This document shows positions 27,367 through 36,576 of a stretch of DNA of 64,000 nucleotides, piece after piece. The stretch covers positions 2,356,001 through 2,420,000 of the forward strand of contig NZ_JAYDCJ010000003.1 of assembly GCF_034555935.1 (NCBI RefSeq). Reading direction: 5' to 3'. Below the pieces are notes generated by a model, which was not told the origin of the DNA, did no database searches, and saw only the letters and a list, made by a program, of their open reading frames with translations. The first letter of the stretch is position 1. Each line of letters begins with the position of its first letter. The position numbers and the translations under genes are program-made. The stretch comes from Marinobacter qingdaonensis (GTDB taxonomy: Bacteria > Pseudomonadota > Gammaproteobacteria > Pseudomonadales > Oleiphilaceae).

Positions 27367-28953
27367 ATGGATAGACGCACACTGATCAAGGCACTGGCGC
27401 TCGGTGCTGGCGGGGTTTGGGCGCTGAAGATGGGTGCCGTTTCGGCGGCCCAAACAGATGGCCCGGCGGCGTCCCAAGGGCAAGCGTTCAGCCTTGATTG
27501 GCTGAAGGGCCAGGCGCGCTACCTGGCCCGGCAACCCTACGTCGCCCCGGGCGACACGCTGCCCGATGCCTTGCACGGACTCTCTTGGGACGAGTATCAG
27601 GGCATTCGCTTTCGGCCGGAGCGGGCGCTCTGGGCAGACCAGGACCTGGCGTTCCAGATCCAGCTGTTTCACCTGGGTTTGTATTTCCAGTCGCCGGTAC
27701 GCATCCACGAAGTGATTAATGGCCTGGCGCACCCGGTGGCCTATGACGCCGACATGTTTCAGCATGAGGGCAATCAGGCCCTGGGTGAGCTTCCGTCGGA
27801 TCTGGGGTTCGCCGGATTTCGCATCCATTACCACACCAACTTTCAGTTGGACCTGGCCGCCTTTCTTGGCGCCAGCTATTTTCGGGCGGTCGGCAAGGCC
27901 ATGCAGTTTGGGCTCTCAGCCCGCGGTCTAGCGGTCAATACAGCCGCGCCCGATGGCGAAGAGTTTCCCCGGTTTACCGCGTTCTGGCTGGAGCGTCCGG
28001 AACCCGGTGCCCACCAGCTTCGGGTCTGGGCCATGCTGGACTCGCCCAGTGTCGCCGGCGCCTATGCCTTCCTGCTTGAGCCCGGGCCGGTCTTTAGCAT
28101 GGACGTCGAGGTCGCCCTGTATCCACGCACCGAGCTGGACCGGATCGGGTTCGCACCACTTACCAGCATGTACCAGGTGGGCGAAAACAGCCGTCGGATA
28201 GCTTACGACTGGCGCCCGGAAATCCACGACTCGGACGGACTGCTGATGCACACGGGGGCGGGGCAATGGCTCTGGCGGCCCTTGGCCAATCCGGCGGCGC
28301 TTCGGTACAACAGTTTCCTGGACCGGGACCCGAAAGGCTTCGGCCTGTTGCAAAGAGACCGGTCGTTTGCGAACTACCAGGACGACGGCGTTTTCTACGA
28401 CCGCCGGCCAAGCCTCTGGATCGAGCCTCGCAGTGGTTGGGGTGCCGGGCGTGTGGAGCTGGTGGAGATTCCCACGGTCGATGAGACCTTTGACAATATC
28501 GTCGCCTACTGGAATCCGGACCAGATCCTGGTGCCGAACAGGGAATACCTGTTCGCCTACAGAATGAGCTGGGGTGAGGTGGAGCCCGAAGTGCAGTCCG
28601 GCCTGGCCAGCGTCCGGGCGACACGCACCGGGTTAGGGGGTGTTGTGGGGCAGCCGCGGGAGTATTTTTCCTGGCGGTTCGTGATCGATTTTCAGGGTGG
28701 CCTGTTAACAATGCTGGCCGAGGATGCCGAGGTGGTCCCCGACATCAAGGCCAGTCGCGGCCGGGTGGAGATTACCTCGGCGCGGCCGCTGGCGTCGATT
28801 CGGGGCTATCGGGCGATGTTCGACCTGGTGCCAGACGAGTCGGAAAGCCCCATAGATCTGTCACTGGTGCTCAGGCGGGGGACCCAGATTCTGACCGAGA
28901 CCTGGGTGTACCAGTACACCCCGCCGCCTCCGGCCGACCGGAAGTTGGTGTGA
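27367..28953 (+). CDS. periplasmic glucan protein OpgD-like, Tat signal
   Basis: A 528-residue paralogue of the OpgG-like protein at 23400, sharing blocks such as FLGASYFRA and WRPEIHDSDG. The N-terminus MDRRTLIKALALGAGG is a twin-arginine signal, as in OpgD rather than OpgG, so I favour OpgD. E. coli OpgD is an endo-beta-1,2-glucanase (GH186) that trims glucan products. An AGGAGG motif stands a few bases before the ATG. It ends the opg operon; the gntR promoter with its three operators follows within 110 bases. Confidence 0.87.
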   Translation: MDRRTLIKALALGAGGVWALKMGAVSAAQTDGPAASQGQAFSLDWLKGQARYLARQPYVAPGDTLPDALHGLSWDEYQGIRFRPERALWADQDLAFQIQLFHLGLYFQSPVRIHEVINGLAHPVAYDADMFQHEGNQALGELPSDLGFAGFRIHYHTNFQLDLAAFLGASYFRAVGKAMQFGLSARGLAVNTAAPDGEEFPRFTAFWLERPEPGAHQLRVWAMLDSPSVAGAYAFLLEPGPVFSMDVEVALYPRTELDRIGFAPLTSMYQVGENSRRIAYDWRPEIHDSDGLLMHTGAGQWLWRPLANPAALRYNSFLDRDPKGFGLLQRDRSFANYQDDGVFYDRRPSLWIEPRSGWGAGRVELVEIPTVDETFDNIVAYWNPDQILVPNREYLFAYRMSWGEVEPEVQSGLASVRATRTGLGGVVGQPREYFSWRFVIDFQGGLLTMLAEDAEVVPDIKASRGRVEITSARPLASIRGYRAMFDLVPDESESPIDLSLVLRRGTQILTETWVYQYTPPPPADRKLV

Positions 28954-28963
28954 TCGGTCTGCG

Positions 28964-28975
28964 AATGTTAACAAT
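28964..28975. promoter_or_regulatory. operator site 1 before gntR-prp
   Basis: AATGTTAACAAT matches the ATTGTYRACAAT palindrome at 11 of 12 positions. Its centre lies 34 bases upstream of site 2. Likely bound by the adjacent GntR-type regulator. Confidence 0.6.
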
Positions 28976-28997
28976 AGTCGGCCCGCTGCCACGCCGA

Positions 28998-29009
28998 ATT
29001 GTTGACAAT
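28998..29009. promoter_or_regulatory. operator site 2, overlapping the -35 box
   Basis: ATTGTTGACAAT, the best palindrome of the three. It contains the TTGACA hexamer of the predicted gntR promoter, so binding here would block RNA polymerase. Confidence 0.7.
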
Positions 29010-29030
29010 ATCATCGCGCAGGCGTAGTTT
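29002..29030 (+). promoter_or_regulatory. sigma-70 promoter for gntR-prp operon
   Basis: A perfect TTGACA (29002-29007) is followed after 17 bases by TAGTTT (29025-29030). Transcription would start near 29037. The -35 box is buried in operator site 2. Confidence 0.6.
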
Positions 29031-29048
29031 TGCCTGAAATCGGCACTT

Positions 29049-29060
29049 ATTGTTGACAAA
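29049..29060. promoter_or_regulatory. operator site 3, abutting the gntR start codon
   Basis: ATTGTTGACAAA ends two bases before the gntR ATG. It occupies the place where a Shine-Dalgarno sequence would be expected, and none is visible. Its centre is 51 bases downstream of site 2, about five helical turns. Confidence 0.65.
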
Positions 29061-29062
29061 GC

Positions 29063-29743
29063 ATGCCCCTAGATAGTGAGAAAACCTACACCCGAGCAGA
29101 TGAGGCGTTTGATTGTCTGCAGACGGCCATCGTCAAAGGCGAACTGGCCCCAGGTGAGAAGATCGGCGAGCTGGAGCTCTGTTCACGCTTCAACCTGACG
29201 CGCGGGCCCCTGCGGGAGGCCCTGGGCCGACTCGAATCCCGGGGCCTGCTGGTTCGTCGCCCCCACGCCGGGGTGAAGGTGGTGTCAGTCAGCGCCACCG
29301 AACTGATCGAGCTGTACCGGATTCGGGAGGCGATGGAAGGGCTGGCGGCCCGTCAGGCCGCCGAGCGCATGACCGACCAGGAAATTGCCGACCTGAAGGC
29401 GACCCTGGACGTGCACGAGCGCATGATCGAGGAAGCCCAGGGGCAGGCCTATTATCAGGCCGAAGGGGACTACGATTTTCATCACCGGATTGCCACCGGT
29501 AGTCGCAATACCAAGCTCGCCCAGATGCTGCTGGGCGACCTCTACTACATGGTGCGCATGTACCGGTACCGTTTGAGCACCTCCACCGGACGCCCGCATC
29601 TGGCGCTCGGTGAGCATCGAAGAATTGTCGAGGCCATCGCCCAGCGTGACGGCGAACTGGCCGAATTTCTTATGAAGCGGCACATCAACGCCGCCCGCCG
29701 GAATATCGAAGAAAAGATCGAAGAAGGCGTTTTAACCATCTGA
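29063..29743 (+). CDS. GntR-family (FCD) regulator of the methylcitrate operon
   Basis: A 226-residue transcription factor. Residues about 10-75 form the GntR winged helix-turn-helix (LTRGPLREALGRLESRGLL, read in parts), and residues 85-215 form an all-helical FCD ligand-binding domain. The metal-binding-type His and Asp residues are at DYDFHHRI and HRRI. It is the first gene of the prp operon, as in Pseudomonas. It probably represses the operon through the three TTGTTGACAA-type sites and is relieved by a methylcitrate-cycle intermediate; both points are inference. The 18-base gap to prpB suggests one transcript. Confidence 0.9.
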   Translation: MPLDSEKTYTRADEAFDCLQTAIVKGELAPGEKIGELELCSRFNLTRGPLREALGRLESRGLLVRRPHAGVKVVSVSATELIELYRIREAMEGLAARQAAERMTDQEIADLKATLDVHERMIEEAQGQAYYQAEGDYDFHHRIATGSRNTKLAQMLLGDLYYMVRMYRYRLSTSTGRPHLALGEHRRIVEAIAQRDGELAEFLMKRHINAARRNIEEKIEEGVLTI

Positions 29744-29761
29744 TAAAAGAGGAAAAGCATC

Positions 29762-30649
29762 ATGTCTAACAAGCTTTCCCCGGGCGCTCGTTTTCGCAAG
29801 GCCCTGAAAGACAATCATCCCCTGCAGATTGTGGGAACGGTCAACGCCTACGCCGCCATGATGGCTCAGAAGGTCGGCCACCAGGCCATTTACCTTTCCG
29901 GTGGCGGCGTCGCTAACGCCTCCTACGGTCTGCCGGATCTGGGTATGACGTCCATGAATGACGTGGTCGAGGACGTGCGCCGCATCACCGCGGCCTCGGA
30001 TCTGCCGCTGCTGGTGGACATTGACACCGGCTGGGGTGGTGCCTTCAACATCGCCCGGACCATCCGGGAAATGGAACGCGCTGGGGCGGCGGCTGTCCAT
30101 ATCGAGGATCAGGTGGCCCAGAAGCGTTGCGGGCATCGGCCGAACAAGGAAATCGTGTCCCAGGACGAGATGGTGGACCGGATCAAGGCGGCCGTGGACG
30201 CCCGGGAAGACGATGATTTCTTCATCATGGCCCGTACCGATGCCTTCCAGAAAGAGGGGCTGGAGGCTGCCATAGAGCGTGCCAAGGCCTGTATCGAAGC
30301 CGGTGCCGACGGTATCTTCGCCGAGGCGGTCACTGAGCTTGAGCACTACAAGGCGTTTTCCGAGGCGCTGGATGTGCCCATTCTCGCCAACATCACCGAA
30401 TTTGGTGCCACGCCGCTGTACAACCGTAAGGAACTGGGCGAGGCCGGCGCCGACATGGTGCTGTATCCGCTGAGTGCCTTCCGGGCCATGAACAAGGCGG
30501 CGCTGACTGTGTATCAGAACATCCTGGATAAGGGCGACCAGAAAGACGTGGTCGACCTGATGCAGACCCGGATGGAACTCTACGATTTCCTGAACTACCA
30601 CGATTTTGAGCAGAAGCTGGACCAACTCTTCCAGCAACAGAAAAACTAA
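29762..30649 (+). CDS. prpB: methylisocitrate lyase
   Basis: Cleaves 2-methylisocitrate to pyruvate and succinate, the last step of the methylcitrate cycle that detoxifies propionyl-CoA. The isocitrate-lyase-fold signature KRCGH is at 121-125 with the catalytic C123, and the metal-binding DIDTGWG segment is at 86-92. Length (295) matches PrpB. AGAGGAAAAGC gives a good ribosome-binding site. It is followed by prpC after 45 bases. Confidence 0.97.
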   Translation: MSNKLSPGARFRKALKDNHPLQIVGTVNAYAAMMAQKVGHQAIYLSGGGVANASYGLPDLGMTSMNDVVEDVRRITAASDLPLLVDIDTGWGGAFNIARTIREMERAGAAAVHIEDQVAQKRCGHRPNKEIVSQDEMVDRIKAAVDAREDDDFFIMARTDAFQKEGLEAAIERAKACIEAGADGIFAEAVTELEHYKAFSEALDVPILANITEFGATPLYNRKELGEAGADMVLYPLSAFRAMNKAALTVYQNILDKGDQKDVVDLMQTRMELYDFLNYHDFEQKLDQLFQQQKN

Positions 30650-30694
30650 GCCGACACGTGACTGACGATCATCCTGAGATGAGGGGGAAGAATA

Positions 30695-31825
30695 ATGGCT
30701 GAAGGGAAAAAACTCGAAGGCGCCGGCCTGCGCGGTCAGGTGGCCGGTCAGACGGCATTGTGCACCGTGGGTAAATCCGGTGCGGGCCTGACCTACCGGG
30801 GCTACGAAATTGCCGATCTGGCGGAACACGCCCAGTTTGAAGAAATCGCCTACCTGCTGCTGCGGGGCAAACTGCCCAACCGCCAGGAGCTGGACGCCTA
30901 TAAGAAGAAGCTGCACAGCCTGCGCGGACTGCCCGCTGCCCTGAAAACCGTACTCGAGCAGATTCCCAAGGACGCCCACCCGATGGACGTCATGCGCACC
31001 GGCTGCTCCATGCTCGGCAACCTGGAGACCGAGTTGGATTTCAGCGAACAGGACGACAAGATCGACCGCATGCTGGCGGTGTTCCCGTCCATCATTACCT
31101 ACTGGTACCGCTTCGCCCACGAGGGCGTGCGCATCGAGACCGACAGCGATGTGGATTCCATCGGCGGCCACTTCCTCGAGCTTCTGCACGGCAAGAAGCC
31201 CAGTGAGCTGCACGAAAAGGTGATGAACGTGTCGCTGATCCTGTACGCGGAGCACGAGTTCAATGCCTCTACTTTCAACGCACGTGTCTGTGCCTCCACG
31301 TTGAGTGACATCCACAGTTGTGTCACCGGTGCCATCGGCACCCTGCGTGGCCCGCTGCATGGCGGCGCCAACGAGGCGGCCATGGAACTGATCCAGAAGT
31401 TCCAGACCCCGGACGAGGCTGAGGCTGGCCTGCTGGGTATGCTGGAGCGCAAGGAAAAGATCATGGGCTTTGGCCATGCCATCTATAAGGACAACGACCC
31501 GCGCAACGCCATCATCAAGCAGTGGTCGAAAAAGCTGGCGGACGAAGTCGGGGACACGGTGCTGTACCCGGTCTCCGTGCGCTGTGAGGAAGTTATGTGG
31601 CGGGAGAAGAAGCTGTTCTGTAACGCCGACTTCTTCCACGCCTCGGCCTACCACTTCATGGGCATCCCGACCGAGCTGTTTACCCCAATCTTCGTGATGT
31701 CGCGGGTCTCCGGCTGGACCGCCCACGTGAAGGAACAGCGGGAAAACAACCGCATTATCCGCCCGAGCGCCGACTACACCGGCCCGGCGGACGCGAAGTG
31801 GGTGCCCATCGACGAGCGCCCCTAA
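30695..31825 (+). CDS. prpC: 2-methylcitrate synthase
   Basis: Condenses propionyl-CoA with oxaloacetate to give 2-methylcitrate. The 376-residue protein has the citrate synthase blocks GPLHGGANEA, GFGHAIYK and a C-terminal VSGWTAHVKEQ. The short length without an N-terminal extension, together with the prpB neighbour, supports PrpC rather than the housekeeping citrate synthase. GAGGGGGA precedes the ATG. A stable hairpin lies between this gene and acnD. Confidence 0.96.
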   Translation: MAEGKKLEGAGLRGQVAGQTALCTVGKSGAGLTYRGYEIADLAEHAQFEEIAYLLLRGKLPNRQELDAYKKKLHSLRGLPAALKTVLEQIPKDAHPMDVMRTGCSMLGNLETELDFSEQDDKIDRMLAVFPSIITYWYRFAHEGVRIETDSDVDSIGGHFLELLHGKKPSELHEKVMNVSLILYAEHEFNASTFNARVCASTLSDIHSCVTGAIGTLRGPLHGGANEAAMELIQKFQTPDEAEAGLLGMLERKEKIMGFGHAIYKDNDPRNAIIKQWSKKLADEVGDTVLYPVSVRCEEVMWREKKLFCNADFFHASAYHFMGIPTELFTPIFVMSRVSGWTAHVKEQRENNRIIRPSADYTGPADAKWVPIDERP

Positions 31826-31831
31826 GCCTGA

Positions 31832-31862
31832 CAGCCCCCGGAGCCCAATGGCCCGGGGGCTG
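31832..31862 (+). terminator. intercistronic hairpin between prpC and acnD
   Basis: CAGCCCCCGG and CCGGGGGCTG pair perfectly over 10 bases around an 11-base loop. Only GTTTCG follows, so it is a weak terminator at best. It may instead attenuate or stabilise the transcript between prpC and acnD. Confidence 0.55.
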
Positions 31863-31904
31863 GTTTCGTCTACCTCTTCGCTTTCCTGATACGAGTCTTT
31901 CCCC

Positions 31905-34502
31905 ATGAATACTGAATACCGCAAATCGCTCCCGGGTACTGACCTGGACTACTTCGATACCCGCCAGGCTGTCGAAGACATCCAGCCCGGCGCCTACGAC
32001 AAGCTTCCGTATACCTCCCGCATCCTGGCCGAGCAGTTGGTGCGCCGCTGTGATCCGGCCGCGTTGACCGATTCGCTGAAGCAGCTGATCGAACGCAAAC
32101 GCGACCTGGATTTTCCCTGGTACCCGGCCCGGGTGGTGTGCCACGACATTCTCGGCCAGACCGCCCTGGTGGACCTGGCCGGTCTGCGCGATGCCATTGC
32201 CGAGAAGGGCGGTGATCCGGCCAAGGTGAACCCGGTGGTGCCGACCCAGCTGATTGTTGATCACTCGCTGGCGGTGGAGCACGCGGGCTTTGAGAAGGAC
32301 GCCTTCGAGAAAAACCGGGCGGTGGAAGACCGCCGCAACGACGACCGCTTCCACTTCATCAACTGGACCAAGACCGCGTTCAAGAACGTCGACGTGATTC
32401 CGCCGGGCAACGGCATCATGCACCAGATCAACCTGGAGAAGATGTCCCCGGTGGTCCAATCCCGCGACGGCGTGGCCTTCCCGGACACCTGTGTCGGCAC
32501 CGACAGCCACACCCCGATGGTGGATGCCCTGGGGGTTATCTCCGTGGGCGTGGGTGGTCTGGAAGCCGAGAGCGTGATGCTGGGCCGGGCCTCCATGATG
32601 CGCCTGCCGGACATCGTTGGCGTGGAACTCACCGGCAAATTGCGCCCGGGCATCACCGGCACTGACATGGTGCTGGCGCTGACCGAGTTTCTGCGCAAAG
32701 AGCGGGTTGTAGGGGCCTACCTGGAGTTTTACGGAGAGGGCGCCGACAGCCTGACCGTGGGCGACCGGGCCACCATCTCCAACATGACCCCGGAGTACGG
32801 CGCCACTGCCGCCATGTTCTACATCGACGGCCAGACCATCGATTATCTGAAGCTCACCGGCCGTGAAGACGACCAGGTGGCGCTGGTGGAGAATTACGCC
32901 AAGCACACCGGCCTGTGGGCCGACAGCCTGAAGACTGCCGAATACGAGCGGGTACTGAAGTTTGACCTGTCGAAGGTTGAACGGACACTGGCCGGCCCCT
33001 CCAACCCGCACGCGCACCTGCCGACCTCTGAGCTGGCCAAGCGTGGCATTGCCGGTGAGTGGGAACAGGAAGAGGGCAAGATGCCGGATGGCGCGGTGAT
33101 CATCGCCGCCATTACCAGCTGCACCAATACGTCCAACCCGCGCAACATGGTGGCGGCCGGCCTGATTGCCCGCAACGCCAACAAGCTGGGCCTGACCCGC
33201 AAGCCCTGGGTGAAATCCTCGCTGGCGCCGGGTTCCAAGACGGTGAAGATGTATCTGGAAGAGGCCGACCTGTTGCCGGAACTGGAGCAACTGGGCTTCG
33301 GCGTGGTCGCCTTTGCCTGCACCACCTGTAACGGCATGAGCGGTGCGCTGGATCCCAAGATCCAGCAGGAAATCATCGACCGCGACCTGTACTCAACGGC
33401 GGTGCTGTCCGGTAACCGCAACTTCGATGGCCGCATCCACCCGTACGCCAAGCAGGCCTTCCTGGCCTCGCCGCCGCTCGTAGTGGCTTACGCCATTGCC
33501 GGCACCATCCGTTTCGACATCGAGAAGGACGTGCTGGGTCACGATCCGCAGGGCAATCCGGTCACGCTCAAGGACATCTGGCCGAGCGACGAGGAAATCG
33601 ACGCCATCGTGAAATCCAGTGTGAAGCCGGAGCAGTTCCGTAGCACCTACATCCCGATGTTCGACATCACCCGCGATGCCCACGCCAACACCAACCCGAA
33701 CTACGAGTGGCGTCCCCAGAGCACCTACATTCGCCGCCCGCCGTACTGGGAAGGTGCCCTGGCTGGTGAGAAGACGCTAAAGGGCATGCGTCCGCTGGCG
33801 ATCCTGCCGGACAACATCACCACCGATCACCTGTCGCCGTCCAATGCCATCCTGGCCAGCAGTGCCGCCGGTGAATACCTGGCGAAAATGGGCCTGCCGG
33901 AGGAGGACTTCAACTCCTACGCGACCCATCGGGGCGATCACCTGACGGCCCAGCGTGCCACCTTCGCCAACCCCAAGCTGTTCAATGAAATGGTGCGGGA
34001 CGAGAACGGCAACGTGAAGCAGGGTTCGCTGGCGCGGATCGAGCCGGAGGGCAAGGTCACCCGCATGTGGGAAGCGATTGAAACCTACATGGACCGCAAG
34101 CAGCCGCTGATCATCATCGCCGGTGCCGACTACGGTCAGGGTTCATCCCGGGACTGGGCGGCTAAAGGCGTGGCCCTGGCGGGTGTCGAGGCCATCGTGG
34201 CCGAGGGCTTCGAGCGCATTCACCGCACCAACCTGGTGGGCATGGGCGTGATGCCGCTGCAATTCCAAGAGGGCACCACGCGGGAGACCCTGGCCCTGGA
34301 TGGCACCGAGACCTACGATGTGGAAGGTACGCCGGCGCCCCGCGCTGAGCTGACCCTGGTGATCCATCGCAAGAACGGCAGCACCGAGCACGTACCGGTG
34401 ATTTGTCGTCTGGATACCGCTGAGGAGGTGTCGATCTACTCCGCTGGCGGTGTGCTGCAGCGTTTTGCCCAGGATTTCCTGGAGGCGGAGGGCGCCGCAT
34501 GA
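31905..34502 (+). CDS. acnD: Fe/S-dependent 2-methylcitrate dehydratase AcnD
   Basis: An aconitase-family [4Fe-4S] enzyme of 865 residues that dehydrates 2-methylcitrate to 2-methylaconitate, needing PrpF in the species studied. The cluster ligands are in ITSCTNTSN near residue 404 and in ACTTCNG near 472. The swivel-domain GADYGQGSSRDWAAKG segment near 740 is intact. Length and the following prpF distinguish it from AcnA. The ATG overlaps nothing and is preceded by a modest Shine-Dalgarno. The stop overlaps the prpF start by four bases (ATGA). Confidence 0.95.
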   Translation: MNTEYRKSLPGTDLDYFDTRQAVEDIQPGAYDKLPYTSRILAEQLVRRCDPAALTDSLKQLIERKRDLDFPWYPARVVCHDILGQTALVDLAGLRDAIAEKGGDPAKVNPVVPTQLIVDHSLAVEHAGFEKDAFEKNRAVEDRRNDDRFHFINWTKTAFKNVDVIPPGNGIMHQINLEKMSPVVQSRDGVAFPDTCVGTDSHTPMVDALGVISVGVGGLEAESVMLGRASMMRLPDIVGVELTGKLRPGITGTDMVLALTEFLRKERVVGAYLEFYGEGADSLTVGDRATISNMTPEYGATAAMFYIDGQTIDYLKLTGREDDQVALVENYAKHTGLWADSLKTAEYERVLKFDLSKVERTLAGPSNPHAHLPTSELAKRGIAGEWEQEEGKMPDGAVIIAAITSCTNTSNPRNMVAAGLIARNANKLGLTRKPWVKSSLAPGSKTVKMYLEEADLLPELEQLGFGVVAFACTTCNGMSGALDPKIQQEIIDRDLYSTAVLSGNRNFDGRIHPYAKQAFLASPPLVVAYAIAGTIRFDIEKDVLGHDPQGNPVTLKDIWPSDEEIDAIVKSSVKPEQFRSTYIPMFDITRDAHANTNPNYEWRPQSTYIRRPPYWEGALAGEKTLKGMRPLAILPDNITTDHLSPSNAILASSAAGEYLAKMGLPEEDFNSYATHRGDHLTAQRATFANPKLFNEMVRDENGNVKQGSLARIEPEGKVTRMWEAIETYMDRKQPLIIIAGADYGQGSSRDWAAKGVALAGVEAIVAEGFERIHRTNLVGMGVMPLQFQEGTTRETLALDGTETYDVEGTPAPRAELTLVIHRKNGSTEHVPVICRLDTAEEVSIYSAGGVLQRFAQDFLEAEGAA

Positions 34503-35677
34503 GCCATCCCGCGCAAGTAAAGATTCCCGCCACGTACATGCGTGGCGGCACCAGCAAGGGGGTGTTTTTCCGGCTGCAGGACCTGCCGGCATCGGCCCAG
34601 GTTCCGGGCGAAGCCCGTGACCGGTTGCTGCTGCGTGTGATCGGCAGCCCGGACCCCTATCAAAAGCAGACCGACGGCATGGGTGGCGCTACCTCCAGCA
34701 CCAGCAAGACCGTCATCCTGGCGGAGCCGACCGTGCCCGATCACGATGTCGACTATCTGTTTGGGCAGGTGTCCATCGACAAGCCCTTTGTGGACTGGAG
34801 CGGCAACTGCGGCAACCTGACGGCCGCCGTGGGTGCCTTTGCCATCAACGGTGGCTTTGTGTCGCCGGAGCGGATTCCGGACAACGGCATCTGTACCGTG
34901 CGGATCTGGCAGGCCAATATCCGCAAGACCATCATCGCCCAGGTACCGATCACCAACGGCGAAGTGCAGGAGACCGGCGACTTCGAGCTCGATGGTGTGA
35001 CCTTCCCGGCCGCCGAGGTTCAGGTGGAATTCATGGATCCGGCGGATGGCGAAGGCGCCATGTTCCCCACCGGCAATGTCCAGGACGACCTGGACGTGCC
35101 GGGCCTGGGTAGCCTTCGGGCGACCATGATCAACGCCGGCATTCCGACCATCTTTGTGGACGCCGAGGCCATCGGCTACACCGGTACCGAACTGCAGGAT
35201 GACATCAACGGCAACCCCGACGCCCTGGCCATGTTTGAAACCATCCGCGCCCACGGCGCCGTCCGCATGGGGCTGATCAATCACGTCGACGAGGCGGCCG
35301 GTCGCCAGCACACGCCCAAGGTGGCCTTTGTCGCGCCACCGGCGGATTACGTGGCGTCCAGTGGCAAGTCGATCGGGGCCGGGGACATTGATCTGCTAGT
35401 GCGGGCGATGTCCATGGGCAAATTGCATCACGCCATGATGGGCACAGCCGCGGTGGCCATTGCCACGGCCGCGGCCATTCCCGGAACCCTGGTGAACCAA
35501 GCCGCCGGCGGTGGCGACCGGTCGGCAGTGACCTTTGGCCACCCATCCGGCACGCTTCGTGTCGGGGCGGAAGCTCGGGAGGTTGACGGCGACTGGACCG
35601 CCACCAAGGCGGTGATGAGTCGCAGCGCCCGGATCTTGATGGAAGGCTGGGTCCGGGTGCCGGGCGGGTCTTTCTAG
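34499..35677 (+). CDS. prpF: 2-methylaconitate cis-trans isomerase PrpF
   Basis: Isomerises the 2-methylaconitate made by AcnD so that it can be rehydrated. The 392-residue protein belongs to the diaminopimelate-epimerase-like PrpF fold. The MRGGTSKGVFF block near residue 14 and SGNCGNLTAAVGAF near 100 are typical. The start codon overlaps the acnD stop, implying coupled translation and matched amounts of the pair. It ends before a strong hairpin; prpD is separated from it by a gene on the other strand. Confidence 0.95.
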   Translation: MSHPAQVKIPATYMRGGTSKGVFFRLQDLPASAQVPGEARDRLLLRVIGSPDPYQKQTDGMGGATSSTSKTVILAEPTVPDHDVDYLFGQVSIDKPFVDWSGNCGNLTAAVGAFAINGGFVSPERIPDNGICTVRIWQANIRKTIIAQVPITNGEVQETGDFELDGVTFPAAEVQVEFMDPADGEGAMFPTGNVQDDLDVPGLGSLRATMINAGIPTIFVDAEAIGYTGTELQDDINGNPDALAMFETIRAHGAVRMGLINHVDEAAGRQHTPKVAFVAPPADYVASSGKSIGAGDIDLLVRAMSMGKLHHAMMGTAAVAIATAAAIPGTLVNQAAGGGDRSAVTFGHPSGTLRVGAEAREVDGDWTATKAVMSRSARILMEGWVRVPGGSF

Positions 35678-35715
35678 GGTCGACGTGGGGCTGTTGTCTG
35701 ACGCCCCACAAAGAA

Positions 35716-35749
35716 AACGGTGGCATCCGCGGGCGCGGATGTCACCGTT
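35716..35749. terminator. strong hairpin between convergent prpF and PEP-CTERM gene
   Basis: A 15-base stem (AACGGTGGCATCCGC against GCGGATGTCACCGTT, one G-T pair) with loop GGGC. On the minus strand it is followed by TTTTCTTT, so it should terminate the PEP-CTERM transcript well. On the plus strand the T-tract is weak, but the stem may still stop prpF transcription. Confidence 0.8.
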
Positions 35750-35767
35750 AAATCAGTTGTCTGCAAG

Positions 35768-36508
35768 TCAATGCCAGCGTTTCTTGAGCGCCCTTCTTGA
35801 GAACAGGCCCAGCAAACTCAAGGCCACCAGGGCCAGCGAGGAGGGCTCTGGCACTTCCAGAACTTTGGATCGGATAATACCCGACAACAGTGAGGTGTTG
35901 GTGGCCCGTTCCTTGGTCCAGAGTTCTTCCGTCAATTCACCGTCGTGGAAGAAACCGGTGATGTCCAGGTAGTACTCATGGTTCCCCACAGTGTAGGCCG
36001 TCGAGTTGGTCCTGCTCAGAGAAAACATCACCCGATCAGCACAACCATTGTGATTAATTGAGGTGCTTCTCGACTCTCCGTTGGCACAGTAAGTCCCGGC
36101 TGCCGGGGTATTCACTGTTTCCCAATGGTCAAATTGGAACACCGATTCCAGGAGCTGTGCCACACCATTCACCTTGATCATTGTGCTGACAATGAGCTCC
36201 GCACTGGTAAGCGATGCCCCGCCAATTGGGTGGTTATAGTGTGTAAAGGCTCCCAGAACGAATTGTTCACCCTCATTTACGAAAAAGGAGGGAGATGCGC
36301 TTCCTTGGAAGTTGTAACCGCTCTGCCAATTTGGGTGCGCGTTGCCCCACTTGAGTGTGTTGGTGCCTTCCCCGGTAAGAGATGAGGCAGGCGCTCCGGT
36401 GTTCATCCATGAGCCGGTGACATCCGCAATTTCTAAGGGAGAGGCCACTGCTAGCCCGGTAAACAATGCAGAACTACAAAGAATCAGTTTCAGGCCAGTA
36501 TGTTTCAT
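35768..36508 (-). CDS. PEP-CTERM sorting-domain protein, THxN type
   Basis: A 246-residue secreted protein. The signal peptide ends near LAVA at residue 22. The C-terminus carries the exosortase sorting signal: VPEPSSLALVAL, a short hydrophobic helix, then the basic tail RRALKKRWH. The segment FVLGAFTHYNHPI near residues 83-95 matches the THxN family of PEP-CTERM proteins. It would be cleaved by an exosortase and may associate with the exopolysaccharide. The start at 36508 has GGAAGC upstream. A sigma-54-type promoter precedes it. It lies between prpF and prpD on the opposite strand. Confidence 0.92.
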   Translation of the reverse strand: MKHTGLKLILCSSALFTGLAVASPLEIADVTGSWMNTGAPASSLTGEGTNTLKWGNAHPNWQSGYNFQGSASPSFFVNEGEQFVLGAFTHYNHPIGGASLTSAELIVSTMIKVNGVAQLLESVFQFDHWETVNTPAAGTYCANGESRSTSINHNGCADRVMFSLSRTNSTAYTVGNHEYYLDITGFFHDGELTEELWTKERATNTSLLSGIIRSKVLEVPEPSSLALVALSLLGLFSRRALKKRWH

Positions 36509-36576
36509 GATTTTGCTTCCATTCCGTGTGTAGGGCACTTGTTAAGTCTGGATTTACCGCTACCTGACGCCAATAA

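Noticed and set aside
29732..31924. 730-codon antisense open frame over gntR, prpB and prpC
   Set aside because: It lies wholly opposite well-identified genes. Long antisense frames are common in GC-rich DNA, and its translation shows no recognisable domain.
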